In this document: piece by piece, positions 26,392-37,350 of the stretch | How the letters are laid out: each line of letters opens with the position of its first letter | How positions within the stretch are numbered: position 1 is the stretch's first letter | Source of the DNA: Mycobacterium deserti | Lineage (GTDB): Bacteria > Actinomycetota > Actinomycetes > Mycobacteriales > Mycobacteriaceae | DNA: 64,000 nucleotides | Reading direction: 5' to 3' | Assembly: GCF_025345615.1 (NCBI RefSeq) | Contig: NZ_JAODWD010000001.1 | Span: forward strand, 310,001-374,000 | Notes under the pieces: generated by a model | What the model was told of the DNA's origin: nothing | Databases searched by the model: none | Seen by the model: the letters and a program-made list of their open reading frames with translations, nothing else | Translations under genes and position numbers: made by a program

Positions 26392-27552
26392 CTAATTCTT
26401 GTCGCTGGAAAGAATGGTGACCGCTGATACCGCGGTAGGACCACCGATGTTGTGCGCTAGGGCAACCCGGGCGCCGTCTACTTGATTCTCGGCCTGACCG
26501 CGAAGCTGGTTGAACAGTTCGTAACACTGCGCCACCCCGGTTGCCCCCGGCGGATGCCCCTTGGCCTTCAACCCACCGCTGGGATTGATCGGTATCGATC
26601 CGCCGACATAGTGTTCGCGGCCTTCGACCAGCTTGTACGCCTCGAAGCGGTTGGCGAATCCCAGGTCCTCGTAACTGATCAGTTCGACGCCGGTGAAGCA
26701 GTCGTGCACCTCGGCGACATCGATGTCACGTGGTGTCAAACCCGCCATTTTCATAGCGGACTTCGCGGCGCGCACCGTGGGCGGGAAGGTCGTCATATCC
26801 GATTTGTGTTGATGCATCACGCGATCCATGCCCAAACCGACACCGCGCACCCACACCGGCCGATCGGTGTACCGGTCCACTACGTCTTCGGCGGCCAGGA
26901 TGACCGCGGCGGCACCATCGCTCTGTGGCGTGCAGTCATACAGACCGAAGGGCTCGACCACGATCGGGGCGGCCAGCGCCTGCTCGACGGTGATCTCATA
27001 CCGCAGTTGTGCCTTCGGGTTCTTCAGGGCGTGGAAATGATTCTTCACCGCCACCATCGCCATGTGCTCCTTCGTCGCCGGCGACTCGTGCAGGTAGCGG
27101 ATCACGTGCAGCGCGAAGTTCGCAGGAGCAACCAGCCCCAGCGGATAGTCCCATGCGTTGTCGCGTGTCATGGCCGCCCAGTCCCAGAACGTCGTCGTCG
27201 ACGACGTCTCGCGGACCTTGTCGGCGCCCACCACGAGTACAACGTCATACAAGCCGGACGCGATGGCCATGGTGCCGTTGCGAATCGCGTCATTGCCCGT
27301 CGCACAGGCATTTTCGATTCGAGTCACGGGAATTTCGGTGAGATCCAGGGTGTCGGCCAGAATGCCGGACGGGAAGCCGTCGGTGGTGGACAGCTCGCCG
27401 AACCACGCGGCTTCGATCTCGGATTTCGTGATGCCCTTGTCGACGCCCGCGACCGCCTCGGCATACGCCATCGGCACCAGATCCTTCAGGCCGAGTTCGA
27501 AATGCTCCGCGAACGGCGTCATTCCCGCGCCGACGATGGCAACGTTCCTCAC
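26392..27552 (-). CDS. thiolase-family acetyl-CoA acetyltransferase / SCP-x protein, 386 aa
   Basis: The catalytic Cys83 sits in ENACATGND. The C-terminal loop reads GGLKAKGHPPGATG with the conserved His, and EVHDCFTGVELISYEDLG is typical of the SCP-x branch. It should cleave 3-ketoacyl-CoA with CoA. It overlaps by four bases with the preceding gene, a thiolase-fold/OB-fold fusion without cysteines. Actinobacterial thiolases of this branch often need an OB-fold (DUF35) partner. I infer that the two form a complex in which this subunit holds the active site. Confidence 0.92.
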   Translation of the reverse strand: MRNVAIVGAGMTPFAEHFELGLKDLVPMAYAEAVAGVDKGITKSEIEAAWFGELSTTDGFPSGILADTLDLTEIPVTRIENACATGNDAIRNGTMAIASGLYDVVLVVGADKVRETSSTTTFWDWAAMTRDNAWDYPLGLVAPANFALHVIRYLHESPATKEHMAMVAVKNHFHALKNPKAQLRYEITVEQALAAPIVVEPFGLYDCTPQSDGAAAVILAAEDVVDRYTDRPVWVRGVGLGMDRVMHQHKSDMTTFPPTVRAAKSAMKMAGLTPRDIDVAEVHDCFTGVELISYEDLGFANRFEAYKLVEGREHYVGGSIPINPSGGLKAKGHPPGATGVAQCYELFNQLRGQAENQVDGARVALAHNIGGPTAVSAVTILSSDKN

Positions 27553-28766
27553 GTGAGAACTCCTTCTGCATTGCGGCCCGGCCAGAACGCATACCCGTAA
27601 TCGGGTATGCCCGAACGGATCGCAATCCTGCGCAACACCACGGCCCCGGCCTGCCCGATTGCCGCCTCGCCCGCCGGTACACCGGTGACCTTCATCAATG
27701 CCCGGACCGGGCTGCCGTCGAGCTGTACGACTGCCAGCGAGTACGGGCTCGGCAAGTCGGGCACCGGAATGCGAATGGTCGTATGGGTGTAGACGGTGCC
27801 GGTGCGCGGCAGTGGTTCGAGGCGATAGTCGCCGGCCAGTGTGCCGGAATCGTCCACCCGCGCCCGTGGCGGGAATTGGGGTGCCGAATCGATGCCTGGT
27901 CGCTCGTCGAAAACAGCAGCCTCCCAGCGGATCTTCGGCTCGAACGCGCGACTGTAGGCCGGCATCGAGATCGGGATGCCGACACCTTCCGCCGTGGTGA
28001 ACTTCGGCAGTTCCCGGGGTTCGACCTCATCGCGCGTGATCCGGGTGTCGCCCGGGGCGATCTCGGCCACGCTCATCGCGGCCTGCTCCACCGCGAGCAG
28101 CAGTCCGGCCTGCTCGATTGCTCCGGCGAGGACCCGTATCACTCCGGCAGCGCTGGACGCCGGCTCCTCGATGGCGCTCGACGTGTCGAAGACACGGCCG
28201 AGTTGTTTCGCGGGCACGCCGACGACGCCGGCCACGGCCCCTGCTTCCAGCTCGAGCTTCGCCAGTGTCCCCAGGAAACCGACCTCCCGTTGCAGCCGAG
28301 GGTCCGGGTAGTTGGAACGGGTTCCATCGTCGCGACGGGCCACCAACGGCAGGCTTCGGCTCCGGCGCCCCCTGGCCGTCACGTCGGCACCCCCCTCGCC
28401 GGTGAGCACCGCGGCCGCGCCGACGGCGGTGTCGTTGTCGTCGGACCCGATCACGAGCGTGCCGGGGCTGGCGTCGACAATCTGATCCAGTACGGCGGGC
28501 GCGCCGCCGAGCACCTCGGTGACGGGAACGTCCCCCGGCAATCCGAGCGCCGCGAGCAGCACGGCGCCGTTACCACCCTCGACGAGCGGGAAATTCCGCG
28601 AGACGTGCACGACGCGCCGCGCTATGGCCGCCGAATCGGCGGCCCGACCTGCGGCCACGGCCATCGTGAGCGCATCCTCGTCGGGTCCCTTGACGCGACG
28701 CTTACCGCCCGATGTCCCCGAGGTCCATGGCGGCAGGTATGTCCCGATCGACACGATTGAGGTCAC
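27549..28766 (-). CDS. HMG-CoA-synthase/thiolase-like domain fused to an OB-fold (DUF35-type), 405 aa
   Basis: The first ~275 residues resemble the HMG-CoA synthase/KAS III fold (SIGTYLPPWTSG, EDALTMAVAAGRAA, GALVIGSDDND-like strands, EVGFLGTLAKLELEA). The last ~130 form an OB-fold (GTVYTHTTIRIP, SLAVVQLDGSPVRALMKVTG) like the DUF35 partners of thiolases. There is no cysteine anywhere, so neither a catalytic Cys nor a zinc ribbon exists. GTG 28766 is the likely start; TTG 28814 would add 16 residues and reach into the promoter. It is coupled to the thiolase at 26392-27552 and may act as its non-catalytic scaffold. Confidence 0.82.
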   Translation of the reverse strand: MTSIVSIGTYLPPWTSGTSGGKRRVKGPDEDALTMAVAAGRAADSAAIARRVVHVSRNFPLVEGGNGAVLLAALGLPGDVPVTEVLGGAPAVLDQIVDASPGTLVIGSDDNDTAVGAAAVLTGEGGADVTARGRRSRSLPLVARRDDGTRSNYPDPRLQREVGFLGTLAKLELEAGAVAGVVGVPAKQLGRVFDTSSAIEEPASSAAGVIRVLAGAIEQAGLLLAVEQAAMSVAEIAPGDTRITRDEVEPRELPKFTTAEGVGIPISMPAYSRAFEPKIRWEAAVFDERPGIDSAPQFPPRARVDDSGTLAGDYRLEPLPRTGTVYTHTTIRIPVPDLPSPYSLAVVQLDGSPVRALMKVTGVPAGEAAIGQAGAVVLRRIAIRSGIPDYGYAFWPGRNAEGVLT

Positions 28767-28817
28767 GTCATCTCGCTTCGCTGGGCCGATAGGGCCCGAA
28801 CTCGGATTGGTCAATAA

Positions 28818-28833
28818 GCTATATAGTTATAGC
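28818..28833. promoter_or_regulatory. 16-bp palindromic element GCTATA-n4-TATAGC
   Basis: GCTATATAGTTATAGC has perfect 6-bp arms. Its core TATATAGTTATAG (28820-28832) is identical to 2736-2748. It lies 43 bases before GTG 28877 and 51 bases from GTG 28766 of the divergent operon, a good place to control both. Confidence 0.6.
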
Positions 28834-28876
28834 ATTCGGCACAAGCGATCCAACGATGGGGCAAGGAGACAACACT

Positions 28877-29746
28877 GTGGCTGAGTCCACGCCGCGCACC
28901 CTGCGCGACTGCGTCGTCATCGTCACCGGCGCCAGTCGCGGCATCGGGCGGGAGATCGCCGTACGCGCCGCCGCGGACGGCGCCCGCGTTGGCCTGCTCG
29001 CCAAGACCGACACGCCCAACTCCAAGATCGCCGGGACCCTGGGCGAAACGGCACAGGCTGTGCGCGAGGCGGGCGGGCAGGCGCTGTCAGTCGTCTGTGA
29101 TATCCGCGACGCCGATGTGACCGCCTCGGCGGTAGCCGAGATCGCCGACGCATTCGGTGGCATAGACGTCGTGATCAATAACGCGGGTGCGCTGGATCTA
29201 CGCTCCACACAGAAGCTGCCGCCCAAGAACTTCCGCAAGTTGCTCGAGATCAACGTCGAGGGGCCGTTCGCGGTCGTGCAGTCAGCGCTGCCCTACCTGC
29301 GTCAGTCGGACAACGCGCACATCGTCAATGTGTCGCCGCCGTTGAACCTCGACCCGTCGTGGGTGGGCGCACACGTTGGCCACACCGTGGGGAAGTACGC
29401 GGAAAGTCTTCTGACGCTGGGTTGGTCAGCCGAGTTCGCCTCGATCCCAATCGCGGTGAACTCGCTGTGGCCGGCCACCACCGTCGCAAGCACCGGCATG
29501 ATCGTCGCGATGGGCGAGGACACGGTCCGTGCTCAGGCCCGCGATCCGCGCATCATGGCAGAGGCGGTGGTCACCCTGGTCACCCGCCCCGCGGCCGTGT
29601 GTACGGGCAACTTCTACAGCGACGAAGAGGTGCTGCGTGGAGAAGGCGTAGACGACCTGTCCTCCTACCGCCTGGCTGCCAGCGAGGAAGATCTGACACC
29701 GAACTTTTACCTCCCCTCGACACCGCTGCCCAAGATTCGAGGTTGA
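28877..29746 (+). CDS. SDR, HSDL2-like, with altered active site, 289 aa
   Basis: The cofactor loop TGASRGIG, a long LLAKTDTPNSKIAGTLGETA insert and NNAG identify an SDR of the hydroxysteroid-dehydrogenase-like-2 group. The serine (Ser153 in NVSPPLNL) and lysine (Lys173) of the active site are present. The catalytic Tyr position is His169 (GHTVGKY, codon CAC at 29381-29383). GTG 28877 is chosen as start because AAGGAG lies 9 bases upstream; an in-frame ATG at 28856 would overlap that site. It heads the operon with the paired acyl-CoA dehydrogenases (6-base gap). Confidence 0.88.
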   Translation: MAESTPRTLRDCVVIVTGASRGIGREIAVRAAADGARVGLLAKTDTPNSKIAGTLGETAQAVREAGGQALSVVCDIRDADVTASAVAEIADAFGGIDVVINNAGALDLRSTQKLPPKNFRKLLEINVEGPFAVVQSALPYLRQSDNAHIVNVSPPLNLDPSWVGAHVGHTVGKYAESLLTLGWSAEFASIPIAVNSLWPATTVASTGMIVAMGEDTVRAQARDPRIMAEAVVTLVTRPAAVCTGNFYSDEEVLRGEGVDDLSSYRLAASEEDLTPNFYLPSTPLPKIRG

Positions 29747-29752
29747 ATCACC

Positions 29753-30901
29753 GTGACCTCCTTTGCCGCCTTGAGCGCGAACGAGCCCGAGCTGGGAAGG
29801 CTGCGGGCCTCGATACGCGAATTTCTGCACGCCGACCGGGCCGAGCACGGCTGGCGCCCCGCCGTCGACTCATGGCTGGGCCAATGGGACCAAGACTTCA
29901 GCGCACGCCTCGGCGACGCCGGATTCGTCGGCATGATCATCCCGAAGCAGTACGGCGGCCAGGGACTCAACCACCTGCATCGGTACGTGGTCACCGAGGA
30001 ATTACTCGGCGTAGGCGCGCCGGTTGCCGCCCACTGGGTCGCCGACCGCCAAGTCGCCCCAGGCCTGTTGGCCTACGGCACCGACGAACAACGCGAACGG
30101 CTGCTGCCACGCATCGCCGCGGGTCGGTACTTCTCGTCGATCGGAATGAGCGAGCACACCGCGGGATCCGACCTCGCCGCGGTACAGACAAAGGCGACCA
30201 GGACCGACGGCGGCTGGCTGCTCAGCGGCACCAAGGTGTGGACCAGCGGCGCTCACCTTGCCCATCAGGTTGTTGTGCTGACCAGGACGAGCCCGCCGGA
30301 TCCCGACCATCGGCACGCCGGTTTCAGCCAGTTCATCGTGCCGTGCGATGCCGAGGGTGTGCGCATCGAACCGATCCGGCTGATGAACGGCGAACATCAC
30401 TTCAACGAGGTCACGTTCAACGACGTGCTCGTGCCCGACGTTGACGTGCTAGGCGAAGTCGGCAACGGCTGGCACCAAGTCACCTCCGAGCTGTCTTTCG
30501 AGCGCAGCGGTCCCGAGCGACTGCTGTCCACCGCTCCGCTGATCGTCGCCGCGATCCGGGTCCTGAGCTCCGGACCGACGCCCGATGACCGCACTGCCGA
30601 AGGTGTGGGCGACCTTCTGGCACGGTTGATCTCGTTACGTCAGCTCTCGGTCTGGGTGGCCCGGATGCTCACCGATCACGCGGACGCAGCCAACCAGGCG
30701 GCTCTGGTCAAGGATCTCGGCACCCGTTTCGAGCAGGACTCGATCGAGGTCGTCGCCGACCTCGTCGACAGGGTGCCCGCGACGCCGGAACTGGCCGAAC
30801 TGCTGACCACCGCGCGACTACACAAGCCGGTGTTCACTCTCCGCGGCGGTACCAACGAGGTGTTGCGCGGTGTGGTCGCGCGCGGTATGGGATTGCGATG
30901 A
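29753..30901 (+). CDS. acyl-CoA dehydrogenase, catalytic-type subunit, 382 aa
   Basis: It shows SEHTAGSDLAAVQTKA, LLSGTKVWTSGAHLAHQ and FSQFIVPCDAEGVRIEPIRLM in the FAD/beta-domain, and ends TLRGGTNEVLRGVVARGMGLR with the conserved Glu. GTG 29753 is used. The stop overlaps the start of the next, shorter dehydrogenase-like gene (ATGA). This is the second long/short FadE pair of the window, resembling the heteromeric enzymes of sterol ring and side-chain breakdown. It probably oxidises a bulky acyl-CoA. Confidence 0.9.
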   Translation: MTSFAALSANEPELGRLRASIREFLHADRAEHGWRPAVDSWLGQWDQDFSARLGDAGFVGMIIPKQYGGQGLNHLHRYVVTEELLGVGAPVAAHWVADRQVAPGLLAYGTDEQRERLLPRIAAGRYFSSIGMSEHTAGSDLAAVQTKATRTDGGWLLSGTKVWTSGAHLAHQVVVLTRTSPPDPDHRHAGFSQFIVPCDAEGVRIEPIRLMNGEHHFNEVTFNDVLVPDVDVLGEVGNGWHQVTSELSFERSGPERLLSTAPLIVAAIRVLSSGPTPDDRTAEGVGDLLARLISLRQLSVWVARMLTDHADAANQAALVKDLGTRFEQDSIEVVADLVDRVPATPELAELLTTARLHKPVFTLRGGTNEVLRGVVARGMGLR

Positions 30902-31974
30902 GCGCACTTTCGGGTGGCGTGTTCGACACCGGACCGGTCGACGACGACAACGCCGAGCTTCGCCGTCTCGTCGACGACATCGGCCGGCAGTCCTTCGATG
31001 CCCGACTGGGTTCGCGCCGCGTGCCCGAGCAATTCGACGATGACCTCTGGCGCAACCTCGATGAGACCGGTCTGGCGCGGCTGACGAGTACGCCGGATCT
31101 GGGCGCGGGACCCGAACAGCTCGCCGTCGTACTGCGCGGCATCGCCCGGCATGCCGGCGCGGTTCCGATAGCCGAAACAGACGCTCTGGCAGCATGGCTG
31201 GGCCACACAGTCGGGCTCGACCTGCCAGCGGGGCCGCTCACCGTCGCCATCGCCGATCCCGGCGACTCGGTCGGCCGAATCGCCGGGACGGCGACGGACG
31301 TGCCGTGGGCGAGGGCGAGCACGTCGGTGCTGCTTCTGGCACGCGGCGCGGGTACGGCGCGCGTCGGGATCCTCGACGTCGAGGGTGCGCGGGTCGAGGA
31401 CGGCCATAACCTCGCGGGCGAACCACGTGACCGGCTGACCTTCGATGTCGCGGCCGACGAACTGACCGACGTCGATCCCGCGATCGCCGACGAACTGGTT
31501 CTGCGCGGTTCATGGTGCCGCTGCATGCAGATCATCGGTGCGCTAGATGCCGCTGCAGCGATGTCGGTGGCGCACACTCAAGACCGGATCCAGTTCGGGC
31601 GACCGCTGAGCAAATTTCAGGCGGTGCAGCATGCACTTGCAGCGATGGCTGGGGAGATCGAACGTGCTCGCGCCGTCACCAGTCTTGCCGTCGCGGCAGC
31701 TAGCGACTACGGGTTCACCATGTCTGCAACCGACTACGCCGTCACCGCGGCGCGGGTTGCGGTCGGTCGTGCGGTCACACCGGTCACGACGATCGCTCAC
31801 CAGCTTCACGGCGCCATCGGTGTCACCGACGAGCATGCGCTGTGGTCGGTGACCACCCGCGCGCAAAGCTGGGCGGCCGAATACGGCTCGACGGTGAGTC
31901 ACGCGCGGCGACTGGGCCGCATGGCGCTGGCCGCCGTCGAGCCATGGGACCTGGTCGTCGGCAACGTGTCGTAA
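30898..31974 (+). CDS. acyl-CoA dehydrogenase-like second subunit, 358 aa
   Basis: The protein has the helical C-terminal domain (QDRIQFGRPLSKFQAVQHALAAMAGEIERARAV; LHGAIGVTDEHALWSVTTRA), but a degenerate middle domain without SEPxxGSD and no GGTxE end. This matches the partner subunit of heteromeric FadE complexes. It overlaps its upstream neighbour by ATGA, so equal expression is expected. The gap to the next SDR is 29 bases with GGAGGAG as ribosome-binding site. Confidence 0.85.
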   Translation: MSALSGGVFDTGPVDDDNAELRRLVDDIGRQSFDARLGSRRVPEQFDDDLWRNLDETGLARLTSTPDLGAGPEQLAVVLRGIARHAGAVPIAETDALAAWLGHTVGLDLPAGPLTVAIADPGDSVGRIAGTATDVPWARASTSVLLLARGAGTARVGILDVEGARVEDGHNLAGEPRDRLTFDVAADELTDVDPAIADELVLRGSWCRCMQIIGALDAAAAMSVAHTQDRIQFGRPLSKFQAVQHALAAMAGEIERARAVTSLAVAAASDYGFTMSATDYAVTAARVAVGRAVTPVTTIAHQLHGAIGVTDEHALWSVTTRAQSWAAEYGSTVSHARRLGRMALAAVEPWDLVVGNVS

Positions 31975-32003
31975 TCGGAATCAATTGAGCTGGAGGAGAA
32001 CGG

Positions 32004-32783
32004 GTGGTCATCGGGAAGTTCGAGGGTGCATCGGCCATTGTCAGCGGCGGTGCAGGCGGGCTCGGCGCAGCAGCCGTGCGCCGGCTGCATGCCGAAGGCC
32101 TCGGTGTGGTTATCGCGGACCTTGCGGCGGACAACGGCAAGGCGCTGGCCGATGAGTTGGGCAGTCGGGCCTTGTTCGTCAGCACCGATGTAACGAGTGA
32201 GGACTCCGTCCACCGCGCGATCGAGCAGGCCAATCAGCTCGGCCGATTGCGCTACGCGGTGGTCGCACACGGCGGGTTCGGAGTCGCACAGCGCATCGTG
32301 GGTCGTGATGGCAGCCCTGCGGATTTCGGCGGGTTCACCAATACCATCGACCTTTATCTCAATGGCACCTACAACATGGCGCGCTTGGTAGCGGCGTCTG
32401 TCGCAGCCGCCGATGCGGACGAAGGCGGCGAGCGCGGTGCACTCGTCCTGACCGCATCGATCGCGGGTTATGAGGGCCAGATCGGTCAATCCGCCTACGC
32501 CGCCGCCAAGGCGGGCGTCATCGGCTTGACTATCGCGGCGGCGCGCGACCTGAGCTCGCTCGGCATTCGTGTCAATACCATCGCCCCCGGGACGATGAAG
32601 ACGCCGATCATGGAGTCGGTCGGCGAAGAGGCGATCGCCAAGTTCGCAGCCAATGTGCCGTTCCCCAAGCGGCTCGGCACCCCTGACGAGTTCGCCGACG
32701 CCGCCGTGTTCCTGCTGTCGAACGGGTACGTGAACGGCGAAGTCATGCGGCTGGACGGGGCTCAGAGGTTCGGGCCCCGCTAG
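32004..32783 (+). CDS. short-chain dehydrogenase (HSD10-like), 259 aa
   Basis: SGGAGGLGAAAVRRLHAEG at the dinucleotide site, the serine in LTASIAGYEG and an intact YAAAK active site. The sequence NTIAPGTMKTPIMESVGEEA and the VPFPKRLGTPDEFADAAVFLL end are typical of type-10 17-beta-hydroxysteroid / 3-hydroxy-2-methylacyl-CoA dehydrogenases. It likely oxidises a 3-hydroxyacyl-CoA with NAD. The start GTG 32004 has TGGAGGAG about 8 bases upstream. It lies downstream of the paired acyl-CoA dehydrogenases. Confidence 0.9.
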   Translation: MVIGKFEGASAIVSGGAGGLGAAAVRRLHAEGLGVVIADLAADNGKALADELGSRALFVSTDVTSEDSVHRAIEQANQLGRLRYAVVAHGGFGVAQRIVGRDGSPADFGGFTNTIDLYLNGTYNMARLVAASVAAADADEGGERGALVLTASIAGYEGQIGQSAYAAAKAGVIGLTIAAARDLSSLGIRVNTIAPGTMKTPIMESVGEEAIAKFAANVPFPKRLGTPDEFADAAVFLLSNGYVNGEVMRLDGAQRFGPR

Positions 32784-32792
32784 GGACCCTCT

Positions 32793-32819
32793 AAACAGAC
32801 AAATAGTTGAATGATTCAA
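32793..32819. promoter_or_regulatory. AT-rich operator-like element with TTGAA-n3-TTCAA dyad
   Basis: AAACAGACAAATAGTT (32793-32808) matches AAACAGATATATAGTT at 2729-2744 at 14 of 16 bases. It overlaps TTGAATGATTCAA (32807-32819), a perfect 5-3-5 inverted repeat. It lies 46 bases before ATG 32865 in an 81-base gap, implying a separate promoter for the next gene. Confidence 0.55.
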
Positions 32820-32864
32820 GTGGCTCCGCGTAGCATCGAGGCACCCGACGAGAGGATTTGCACG

Positions 32865-33692
32865 ATGGGCTTGCTTGACGGCCGAGTCGTCTTCATCACC
32901 GGAGCGGCCCGCGGACAGGGCCGGTCACACGCGGTCATGTTCGCCGAGGAGGGTGCCGACATCGTCGGTGTCGACATCTGCGAAGACCTCGACGTCGCGC
33001 CCTACAAGCTGGGTACGTTCGACGAACTCGAGGAGACGGCGCGCCTCGTCGAGAAGACGGGGCAGCAAATGGTCTTTCAGAAGGCCGACGTCCGAGACCG
33101 GGCCGCGCTGCAAACGGCATTCGACGTCGGCGTGCAGCAGTTCGGCCACATCGACACAGTGATCGCCAACGCGGGCGTCATCCTGACCAATCCCGACGAG
33201 GTCGACGCTGACGCAGCGTTGCGGATCGGGATCGACATCATGCTGATCGGCGTGTGGAACACTTTCCAGATCGCCATTCCCCACCTCAAGAAGCGCGGCG
33301 AAGGCGGCAATCTGATCGCCACCAGCTCAATGGCAGCCCTGCTGAACGTCACTGACGGCAGAGGCGGCTCCGACGCCTACAACATGTCGAAGCTCGCGAT
33401 CACCGGCTTGGTGCAGTCCTATGCCAATCTCCTTGCACCGGATCGTATTCGGGTAAACGCCGTCGCGCCGACCAATTGTATGACACCGATGGTCACCGAG
33501 AACCCCGCGCTGTTCAAGGTCATCGAACAGACGCCACACCTGGTGAACGCCATGCAGACGGCGCTGCCGGACCTCCCCGTGATCGAACCGCGGGACGTCA
33601 CCAACGCCATCTTGTTCCTCGTCTCCGACAAGGGCCGCTCGTTCACCGGCAGCGTGCTCAAGGTCGACGCGGGCATGGACGTGCGCCGATAA
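32865..33692 (+). CDS. mycofactocin-type short-chain dehydrogenase, 275 aa
   Basis: The opening GRVVFITGAARGQGRSHAV with EEGADIVGVDIC is the signature of SDRs that hold NAD tightly and pass electrons to the peptide-derived cofactor mycofactocin. A long insert after the second strand, ATSSMAALLNV and the intact YNMSK active site follow. It would oxidise an alcohol substrate. The start ATG 32865 is preceded by GAGAGGA. The stop overlaps the next SDR start by one base (TAATG). The promoter element upstream suggests that it starts its own transcript, shared with the SDR and P450 that follow. Confidence 0.92.
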   Translation: MGLLDGRVVFITGAARGQGRSHAVMFAEEGADIVGVDICEDLDVAPYKLGTFDELEETARLVEKTGQQMVFQKADVRDRAALQTAFDVGVQQFGHIDTVIANAGVILTNPDEVDADAALRIGIDIMLIGVWNTFQIAIPHLKKRGEGGNLIATSSMAALLNVTDGRGGSDAYNMSKLAITGLVQSYANLLAPDRIRVNAVAPTNCMTPMVTENPALFKVIEQTPHLVNAMQTALPDLPVIEPRDVTNAILFLVSDKGRSFTGSVLKVDAGMDVRR

Positions 33693-34495
33693 TGCCTATC
33701 GACTACGGTATCGCGGGCAGGCCGGCTCTGATCGTCGGCGGCAGCAAGGGCATGGGTTTCGGAGTCGCCAAAATACTTGCTGCGCAGGGCTGCCCGGTGG
33801 CAGTGCTTGCCCGCACCAAAAGCGACGTCGATGCAGCGGTGGACGTCCTGCGTGCCGACGGGGGGACGGCGGTCGGTGTATGCGCTGATGTCAGCCACGA
33901 GGAGCAGATCCAGAATGCCGTCCGTCAGATCGGCAATGACTTGGGTGCGCCACTGATCGTGATCGGTCAGGCCATCTACCAAAGGCCGGGTGACTTCGCC
34001 GACATCAATGATCTCAACGTCTATCGCGAGTCGTTCGAGGCGTACACCATGAGTTCGATTTTTCTTCTACGGTCAGTGCTGCCGGCAATGCAGAAAGCGG
34101 GCTGGGGTCGCTTTGTGCACATCGGGTCGGGCACCGCCAAGGAACCTGCGGGCAATATCCATCATGCGGTGGCAAACGCCACTCGGCCGTCCACCGTTGG
34201 TCTGCTCAAGACAGTGTCCGACGAATACGCCCGCTACGGCATCACGGTCAACACCGTCGCGCCCGGGTGGATCGAAACCGACAATGCGAACGCCTACATC
34301 GAGAAGAACCTGGGCGTGACAACTGAGGAGGCGCGCCGCGACTTCATGCTGAGCCAGGCGCGGGTGCCCGCGGCGCGGATGGGCAAACCGCACGAAATCG
34401 CTTCGCTGGTCGCGTATCTGTGTTCGGAGGCTGCCGGCTACATCACCGGGGCCTGGATTGAAGTGGACGGTGGCCTGCATCGTTCGGCGTTCTGA
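33692..34495 (+). CDS. SDR-family protein without canonical YxxxK, 267 aa
   Basis: The dinucleotide loop VGGSKGMGFGVAKIL and ALIVGG opening, the serine in HIGSGTAKEP (Ser146) and the C-terminal NTVAPGWIETD and YITGAWIEVDGGLHR show an SDR. The active-site stretch reads NIHHAVANATRPST (about 155-168), with no Tyr or Lys at the expected places. This fits a divergent SDR branch I have seen in actinobacteria, but its chemistry is unknown. It is coupled to the mycofactocin-type SDR (1-base overlap) and followed after 15 bases by a P450. Confidence 0.83.
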   Translation: MPIDYGIAGRPALIVGGSKGMGFGVAKILAAQGCPVAVLARTKSDVDAAVDVLRADGGTAVGVCADVSHEEQIQNAVRQIGNDLGAPLIVIGQAIYQRPGDFADINDLNVYRESFEAYTMSSIFLLRSVLPAMQKAGWGRFVHIGSGTAKEPAGNIHHAVANATRPSTVGLLKTVSDEYARYGITVNTVAPGWIETDNANAYIEKNLGVTTEEARRDFMLSQARVPAARMGKPHEIASLVAYLCSEAAGYITGAWIEVDGGLHRSAF

Positions 34496-37236
<2,741 letters not shown>

Positions 37237-37350
37237 GACCTCGATTCTACGGTCCGAGCATCACGGTTCGTCACGAATTGCATTCGATGCTAGCTGTTTT
37301 GGTGTTGATTCCCTGACATCTGTGTCTTAAGTTGCATACGCTGATGATCC

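Noticed and set aside
37237..37350. Divergent promoter between FadD and the isochorismatase-like gene
   Set aside because: TTGAT/TTGCAT and CATACG-like boxes are present, but they are too generic to place a promoter confidently, and there is no clear dyad.
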